Source: an uncultured Spirochaetia bacterium (GTDB lineage: Bacteria; Spirochaetota; CALGPD01). From it: 5,303 nt of DNA. This document shows positions 1-3,500 of the stretch, one piece after another. The position numbers were made by a program, and so were the translations under genes. The stretch spans positions 1 to 5,303 of the forward strand of contig CALGPD010000270.1 in the NCBI GenBank assembly GCA_937960625.1, in the 5' to 3' direction. The notes under the pieces are model-generated. The model was not told the DNA's origin. It saw only the letters and a list, made by a program, of their open reading frames with translations, and ran no database searches. Every line of letters starts with the position of its first letter. Within the stretch, counting starts at the first letter, position 1.

Positions 1-1
1 A

Positions 2-631
2 TATATGCAGGGGGAATACGGTGTCCATGCGATTCATTTTGTTGATTCTTTTTTTAACATGAATAAAGAAAAAGCCAAAGATTTTCAAACGGGATTTAAT
101 AATGAAAAGCTAAATTTAAAATGGAGTATGGAAACCAGAGTTGATACACTAACCTGTGAAATAATAGACAGGTTATATGAAACGGGTTTAAGGGCCATAA
201 AAATCGGGATTGAAAGCCAGGACAACGAATTACTTAAAAAATATAACCGTATACCGCCTGATATTAATCACGCAATAAACATAGTTAAACATTGTAACCA
301 AAAAGGCATTAGAACCAATATATGTTATATAATTGGTTTTCCCGGGCAAACCAAAAATGATATCGTAAAAACTCTTGAGCTTGCCAAAAAACTAAACTCA
401 ACGTTTGCCAATTTCTTTATTTTTACTCCGATTCCGGGAACTGATTTTATAAAAAACAATAATATTGAAATAATAGACAATAATTTAAACCATAGAGATA
501 ATTTTCACCTTGTATTTAAACATAAAAATTTTAATAATAAAAAATTACGTAAAATCCAATCAAGGTTCATCAGAAAATATTATTTCCGGATTTCATGGGT
601 ACTCAAATACCTAAAATTGAAAAAAAAATAA
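2..631 (+). CDS. Radical SAM protein, C-terminal part (5' end outside window)
   Basis: The reading frame is open at the left edge, and the visible part begins inside the catalytic barrel, so the ATG at position 5 is almost certainly internal. The cobalamin-binding N-terminus and the CxxxCxxC cluster motif expected of this family would lie upstream and are not seen. What is visible fits the second half of a radical SAM barrel: a YGVHAIHFVDSFF strand like the family's 'f.Dd.F' segment, then ETRVDTL, the GLRAIKIGIESQDNELLKKY strand/helix, the IIGFPGQTKNDI motif, and TPIPGTDF near the end of the barrel. This order is typical of B12-binding radical SAM enzymes that modify lipids, tetrapyrroles or other metabolites; the substrate cannot be deduced. 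The tail is very basic (WVLKYLKLKKK) and ends in A-rich DNA. The caspase gene follows after 63 bases without a visible terminator, so co-transcription is possible. Confidence is high for the superfamily and moderate for the B12 subclass. Confidence 0.85.
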   Translation, partial: YMQGEYGVHAIHFVDSFFNMNKEKAKDFQTGFNNEKLNLKWSMETRVDTLTCEIIDRLYETGLRAIKIGIESQDNELLKKYNRIPPDINHAINIVKHCNQKGIRTNICYIIGFPGQTKNDIVKTLELAKKLNSTFANFFIFTPIPGTDFIKNNNIEIIDNNLNHRDNFHLVFKHKNFNNKKLRKIQSRFIRKYYFRISWVLKYLKLKKK

Positions 632-694
632 AAAAAAATAAAAAAGACGTTGGATTTTCTTTCTAAGGTGTTACAGAGTTAAAAGTAGATAACT

Positions 695-1630
695 ATGGAA
701 AGAAAAAACGGGTTAAAACATAATTTAACTTATACATTAGTTTTGCTATTATTTTCAATTTTTTTCTTATCTTCTAAGGTTTTTGCAAAGTTTGCAAAAC
801 AAGATTTTGCTGCCCCTAGAGCTTATAAATTCGAAAAATATTATGACAACGAAAAACGTGATTTCCAAAATTATTCCAGACGTGGTAGAGGGCCTCAAAA
901 ATACGCTTTAATTATAGGCCAGAACAATTATAGCACACAGCCTCTTAAAACATGCGTAAATGACGCAAAAGCTATGGCAAAAGTTTTTGCCAAGAATTTA
1001 TATATACCTAAAAAAAATATTAGATTGCTTTTAGATAAAGAAGTGGATAAAAACACAATATTAAAAGCTCTTGATTCGCTATCAAAAACCACAAGGCCGG
1101 GAGACAAAGTTTTCTTCTATTATTCAGGACACAGCATTAGAACTTATGATAATATTTCAGGTGAGAAAAGCACAAGCCTTCTTTTTGTAACAGGTGAAAA
1201 ATTAAGTGCAAGAAGATTTACCAAATCCATAAACAAAATTAATGCGACCAAAATATTATTTTTCGATAGCTGTTATGCCGGAGGAATGATAACAAAACAA
1301 TATAACAAAGCAAACTATAAAACCGGAAGTTCCTTTTCAAAAGCATATGTTATTGCGTCAAGTAGATACAATCAGGTATCCATGACAATTCCACTTTATA
1401 AACACAGTAGATTTACATATTTTCTTAGAGAAGCCATATTAAATAACAGAGCGGATAAAAACAATGACGGTAAGTTAAGTTTAAAAGAAGTGTTTTCATG
1501 GACAAAAAAATATACTTTGCTTTTTGGTGAAAAGTACGGCGCTCTGCATAACCCAATAATATTTGGAAACAACCCTTCAACAATAATATTAAATGAAAAA
1601 CAAAATAAAACAGAACCGAATGCAATATAA
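695..1630 (+). CDS. Exported caspase-like peptidase (family C14, metacaspase type)
   Basis: A 311-residue protein with a signal peptide (basic residues 2-8, hydrophobic core about 14-26, likely signal peptidase I cleavage after V-F-A31), so it probably acts in the periplasm or outside the cell. The caspase fold runs from about residue 70 (YALIIGQNNY) to 248. The catalytic dyad appears intact: H146 in FYYSGHS and C193 in FFDSCYAGG. The conserved N89-D90-A of the family follows the first strand, and ASSRYNQVS with FTYFL supply the C-terminal strand and helix. Asp191 before the catalytic Cys is the metacaspase arrangement usually linked with cleavage after Arg or Lys; that specificity is inference. 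The usual Gly after the catalytic His is Ser (GHS). Residues 254-265 (DKNNDGKLSLKE) form an EF-hand-like calcium loop, common in bacterial relatives. The ATG at 695 gives the correct signal peptide, but no good Shine-Dalgarno precedes it. No partner or substrate is encoded nearby, so the role (proteolytic processing, stress or cell death) is unknown. Confidence 0.9.
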   Translation: MERKNGLKHNLTYTLVLLLFSIFFLSSKVFAKFAKQDFAAPRAYKFEKYYDNEKRDFQNYSRRGRGPQKYALIIGQNNYSTQPLKTCVNDAKAMAKVFAKNLYIPKKNIRLLLDKEVDKNTILKALDSLSKTTRPGDKVFFYYSGHSIRTYDNISGEKSTSLLFVTGEKLSARRFTKSINKINATKILFFDSCYAGGMITKQYNKANYKTGSSFSKAYVIASSRYNQVSMTIPLYKHSRFTYFLREAILNNRADKNNDGKLSLKEVFSWTKKYTLLFGEKYGALHNPIIFGNNPSTIILNEKQNKTEPNAI

Positions 1631-1693
1631 TAGTCTTTTTGAATAAATTCTATTTTTTGTGTATTTTTTAACAAAGAACGGTGTTTAATATAT

Positions 1694-1756
1694 ATGATAG
1701 AACTATTTTTCTCTAAAATCACCCCCCTCCCGGTTATTAATTTAACCGGAATTTAG
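1694..1756 (+). CDS. Possible 20-residue leader peptide ORF
   Basis: An ATG at 1694 opens 20 codons ending in TAG at 1754-1756. It is preceded by ACGGTGT, with 10 bases between GGTG and the ATG, the same arrangement as before the glycosylase start at 2754. The predicted peptide is hydrophobic (MIELFFSKITPLPVINLTGI) and has no run of one amino acid of the kind used in classical amino-acid attenuators. The ORF fully contains the 1730-1749 hairpin and stops 17 bases before the terminator stem. This placement suits a leader peptide, but in such AT-rich DNA a short ORF can arise by chance. It has no recognised family. Confidence 0.25.
   Translation: MIELFFSKITPLPVINLTGI
1730..1749 (+). promoter_or_regulatory. 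Hairpin upstream of terminator, possible attenuator element
   Basis: A perfect 7-bp inverted repeat, CCGGTTA (1730-1736) and TAACCGG (1743-1749), encloses a 6-base loop. The left arm is also complementary to a second TAACCGG at 1785-1791, which spans the loop and the start of the 3' arm of the terminator at 1774-1807. The two pairings exclude each other. Pairing with the distal copy can be extended upstream with interruptions (T1728-A1793, C1727-G1794, C1725-G1796, C1724-G1797) and would block the terminator. The complementarity is visible directly; a regulatory switch is inference. Confidence 0.4.
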
Positions 1757-1793
1757 ACAATTGTTGACCGCTTGGCCTCTTCTTTAACCGGAA
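1741..1793 (+). repeat. Direct repeat of 11 bases (TTTAACCGGAA), two copies
   Basis: TTTAACCGGAA occurs at 1741-1751 and again at 1783-1793, 42 bases apart. The first copy contains the right arm of the upstream hairpin; the second forms the loop and first stem bases of the terminator. The repeat is what allows the left hairpin arm to choose between two partners. Confidence 0.6.
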
Positions 1794-1807
1794 GAGGCCT
1801 TTTTTTT
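1774..1807 (+). terminator. Strong intrinsic (rho-independent) terminator
   Basis: A perfect 9-bp GC-rich stem, GGCCTCTTC (1774-1782) and GAAGAGGCC (1791-1799), has an 8-base loop and is followed at once by eight T residues (1800-1807). There is no matching A-tract on its left side, so it works for + strand transcripts. It would end the caspase transcript, about 145 bases after that gene's stop, or a short leader RNA, and it insulates HPr from upstream reading unless it is bypassed. Confidence 0.9.
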
Positions 1808-1852
1808 ATATTTAAACGGGAATATTTTAAATGAAAACCATAATAATAATTT

Positions 1853-1880
1853 TTGAACTTTTTAATATAATATTTATAAA
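1853..1880 (+). promoter_or_regulatory. Candidate distal sigma70-type promoter for HPr
   Basis: TTGAAC (1853-1858) and TATAAA (1875-1880) are separated by 16 bases, just downstream of the terminator. Transcription would begin near 1887 and give a leader of about 50 bases before the HPr ATG. The region is so AT-rich that -10-like hexamers are frequent (TATAAT also occurs at 1866-1871), so this is a weak call, and it competes with the promoter at 1898-1927. Confidence 0.35.
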
Positions 1881-1897
1881 GAAATTTTATAAAGTTA

Positions 1898-1927
1898 TTG
1901 ACTTTTTATGTAAAAGTTTTTTATTCT
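1898..1927 (+). promoter_or_regulatory. Candidate proximal sigma70-type promoter for HPr
   Basis: TTGACT (1898-1903) matches the -35 consensus at five of six positions; TATTCT (1922-1927) follows after 18 bases as a -10. Transcription would start near 1934, leaving only two or three bases before the HPr ATG at 1937. The -35 region lies in a block shared with the dksA-like promoter, which supports it. The -35 TTG overlaps the only alternative upstream start codon of the HPr frame, at 1898. Confidence 0.5.
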
Positions 1928-1936
1928 AGTATTGCC

Positions 1937-2212
1937 ATGAGTGTAAGTAAAAAAGTAACAGTTTTAAATAAAGACGGAATCCATGCAAGACCTTCAGCGC
2001 TTATTGTTGAATCTGCAAGAGGATTTGAATGCACTATAAATTTTTATAAAAACGGGCAATGCGGAAATGCAGCAAACATGCTGGATTTAATGGTACTTGC
2101 GATGGCTTATGGTGAGGAAGTTGAAATAGTATGCGACGGAGAAAATGAAAATCAGGCTCTTGAAAAAATGTGTGAATTGTTTTCTACTGAATTTAATTTC
2201 AAAAGAGAATAA
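1937..2212 (+). CDS. ptsH: HPr family phosphocarrier protein
   Basis: A 91-residue protein, the normal HPr length, that relays phosphate from PEP-dependent Enzyme I to sugar-specific EIIA proteins of the phosphotransferase system, or serves regulatory PTS roles. The active site is clear: G14-I-H16-A-R-P-S20, where His16 is the phospho-histidine (His15 in Bacillus numbering). The segment matching the Ser46 regulatory region reads NAANMLDLMVLAM, with Asn47 in place of the serine, so control by HPr kinase/phosphorylase looks impossible at this site. I chose the ATG at 1937 because it gives a standard N-terminus (MSVSKKVTVLNKDGIHARPS). The frame is open back to a TTG at 1898, but those 13 extra residues do not resemble HPr and overlap a promoter. 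No Shine-Dalgarno precedes the ATG. No other PTS gene is present in the window, so whether it carries sugar flux or acts as a regulator is unknown. Confidence 0.9.
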   Translation: MSVSKKVTVLNKDGIHARPSALIVESARGFECTINFYKNGQCGNAANMLDLMVLAMAYGEEVEIVCDGENENQALEKMCELFSTEFNFKRE

Positions 2213-2229
2213 TATAATTTATAAAACTA

Positions 2230-2257
2230 TGGACTTTTTTTAAAAAATTTATATACT
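2230..2257 (+). promoter_or_regulatory. Candidate promoter for the dksA-like gene
   Basis: TGGACT (2230-2235) as -35 and TATACT (2252-2257) as -10, with a 16-base spacer, lie just after the HPr stop. Initiation would fall near 2264 and give a leader of about 54 bases that contains the strong ribosome binding site. Its -35 surroundings resemble those of the HPr promoter. No terminator separates HPr from this gene, so read-through transcription is also likely. Confidence 0.45.
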
Positions 2258-2301
2258 TAAAGAAATTTAGATAATACTAAAAGTAAAATTTTTAAACATA
2301 T

Positions 2302-2308
2302 AAAGGAG
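2302..2308 (+). promoter_or_regulatory. Strong ribosome binding site, dksA-like gene
   Basis: AAAGGAG lies nine bases before the ATG at 2318. It is the only strong Shine-Dalgarno sequence in the window; the other starts have weak or no such motif. It settles the start at 2318 rather than the in-frame ATG at 2333 and suggests this gene is translated efficiently. Confidence 0.85.
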
Positions 2309-2317
2309 TGCAATTTA

Positions 2318-2677
2318 ATGAACAATAAAGATATGGAGAATTTCAAAGAACTCCTTATTGAGGAACGCACAAGGATATTGGAAGATTTATTAGAAGATAA
2401 TGAAGAGTTTTCCGGATTAGATGAAACTGCTATGGGAGATTTGGTTGACCAGGCATTTAAATTACAGGAAAAAGAATTGTTAATAAATTTATCCCAAAAC
2501 GAGCAGAAAACATTACAAAATATTCAGGAAGCTTTAAAAAGAATAGATAGCGGTGAATATGGGAAGTGTCAATCATGCGGACAGGAAATGGACCCCGGAA
2601 GATTGGAAGCATTACCATATGCCACTGAATGCGTTGACTGCAAAAAAAAGAATACTAAAAAACAAAAAATAATGTAG
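2318..2677 (+). CDS. DksA/TraR family C4 zinc-finger transcription factor
   Basis: A 119-residue protein with the DksA layout: an N-terminal helical coiled coil (about 5-76) and a C-terminal four-cysteine zinc finger, C84-x2-C87 and C105-x2-C108, in the family pattern YGKCQSCG...RLEALPYATECVDCK. DksA proteins insert the coiled coil into the secondary channel of RNA polymerase and, usually with ppGpp, adjust initiation at stable RNA and amino-acid promoters. The D-x-x-D-x-A signature of the DksA coiled-coil tip is present as D41-L-V-D44-Q-A46, arguing that it can act on polymerase and is not merely a short TraR relative. At 119 residues it is shorter than E. coli DksA (151), mainly at the N-terminus, as in many non-proteobacterial members. 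The tail is lysine-rich. It has its own candidate promoter and strong ribosome binding site, and 76 AT-rich bases without a clear terminator separate it from the glycosylase gene. Confidence 0.9.
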   Translation: MNNKDMENFKELLIEERTRILEDLLEDNEEFSGLDETAMGDLVDQAFKLQEKELLINLSQNEQKTLQNIQEALKRIDSGEYGKCQSCGQEMDPGRLEALPYATECVDCKKKNTKKQKIM

Positions 2678-2753
2678 TTTAAGTATTTGTAAACATACTG
2701 CCTATTAATATCCTTATTCAGTTTATATATTTTTTTTACGGTGTAAATATAAA

Positions 2754-3500
2754 ATGAGAGAATCTGCATTAACTATTCTGGATATCATTAAAGATCTGAA
2801 AAATCATTTAGCAGGACAGGATATTTACACTGTTGTTCCTGCTGAAGACCACTGTTTGGCACAGGAAAACAATAATTCAGAAGATATTACTCACATTATT
2901 GATAAAAAAACGTTACTGGATGAATTAAGAAAAGAACTGGAAGATTGTTATTCATGCGGATTGTCAAGGCATAGGATTAAACCCGTTATTGACAGCGGAA
3001 ATCCTAATTCGGATATAATGTTAATCGGGGATTTTCCCGGAAAAAAAGATATGAACCTTGGCAAAGCTTTTTCATCAGAAGCCGGCCTGTTGCTTGATAA
3101 AATGCTCAAAGCAATCAGCCTTGATAGGGAACACGTTTACATCACAAATATACTTAAATGCCATATTCCTAATGATAGAGTTCCAAGGCCCGAAGAAGCT
3201 AAAACATGCCTGCCGGTTTTAGAAAAGCAAATTGAAATTATCAACCCGAAATTAATTTTAGCTTTGGGAAACGTAACGGGAAAACTCCTTCTAAATACAG
3301 ATGAAAGCTTTGAAAAAATGCGTAAGAAAAATTTTACTCATGAACATTATTCAATAAATATAAAAGAAAAAAATATTCCCGTTTTTATTACATACCATCC
3401 GGCTGAATTGATATTAAACAGCGCTTTAAAAAAACCCAGCTGGGAAGATATGAAAGTGTTTTTAACAACGTATAAAAAAATGGGGCTTTATGTACATTAG
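2754..3500 (+). CDS. Uracil-DNA glycosylase, family 4-like, [4Fe-4S] cluster
   Basis: A 248-residue protein predicted to remove uracil from DNA, starting base-excision repair. Residues 1-60 are a variable N-terminal extension seen in many family 4 proteins; the glycosylase domain spans about 61-242. The four cluster cysteines fit the family spacing: C65-x2-C68, C136 and C152 (15 residues between the last two). Conserved landmarks are VYITNILKCHIPNDRVP (128-144), the NPKLILALGNVTGKLLL strand (164-180), and the TYHPAELILN segment with H215-P216. Motif A, usually GEAPGxxED, reads GDFPGKKDM (92-100): the first Glu is Asp93 and the ED pair is D99-M100. Also, the usual PFVGxAG is AFSSEAG. Activity may therefore be altered, though the fold and cluster look intact. 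The ATG at 2754 has only a weak GGTG ten bases upstream. The last 11 bases overlap priA, implying translational coupling. Confidence is high for the family and moderate for actual uracil excision. Confidence 0.87.
   Translation: MRESALTILDIIKDLKNHLAGQDIYTVVPAEDHCLAQENNNSEDITHIIDKKTLLDELRKELEDCYSCGLSRHRIKPVIDSGNPNSDIMLIGDFPGKKDMNLGKAFSSEAGLLLDKMLKAISLDREHVYITNILKCHIPNDRVPRPEEAKTCLPVLEKQIEIINPKLILALGNVTGKLLLNTDESFEKMRKKNFTHEHYSINIKEKNIPVFITYHPAELILNSALKKPSWEDMKVFLTTYKKMGLYVH

Larger units (their letters stand above)
1886..2242 (+). repeat. Shared promoter-upstream block, copies at 1886-1910 and 2218-2242
   Basis: Two 25-base segments align without gaps and agree at 20 of 25 positions by my count. 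Both start with TTTATAAA, then nTAT, then the -35 region (TTGACT or TGGACT) and a T-run. One lies directly before HPr, the other directly before the dksA-like gene. The coordinates given here span from the first copy to the second; the HPr gene lies between them. An extra TTTATAAAG also sits at 1873-1881, 13 bases upstream of the first copy. Confidence 0.5.

Noticed and set aside
632..694. Promoter or terminator between the radical SAM and caspase genes.
   Set aside because: TTGGAT at 650-655 has no -10 at suitable distance, and there is no inverted repeat. The A-rich run at 619-645 looks like simple composition.
695..1630. Caspase gene as part of an anti-phage or programmed-death defence island.
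   Set aside because: The signal peptide sends the protein out of the cytoplasm, and none of the neighbours is a sensor, nuclease, reverse transcriptase or toxin.
1396..1722. Antisense ORFs within and past the caspase gene, on the - strand.
   Set aside because: They are opposite a clear coding gene with intact catalytic motifs, resemble no family, and the longer one overlaps the intergenic leader. Treated as shadows.
1757..1764. Palindrome ACAATTGT as an operator.
   Set aside because: An 8-base AT-rich palindrome is expected by chance here, and it has no second copy near a promoter.
1831..1929. ORF of 32 codons from ATG 1831 to TAG 1927, ending just before the HPr start, with GGGAA upstream.
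   Set aside because: The peptide is a low-complexity Ile/Phe/Lys string of the sort expected from AT-rich DNA, and the ORF overlaps both promoter candidates. No support for it as a gene.
2682..2699. Small inverted repeat AGTAT...ATACT after the dksA-like gene as a terminator.
   Set aside because: Only five A/T-rich base pairs with a loop of eight and no immediate T-run. The later T-stretch at 2730-2737 has no stem next to it.
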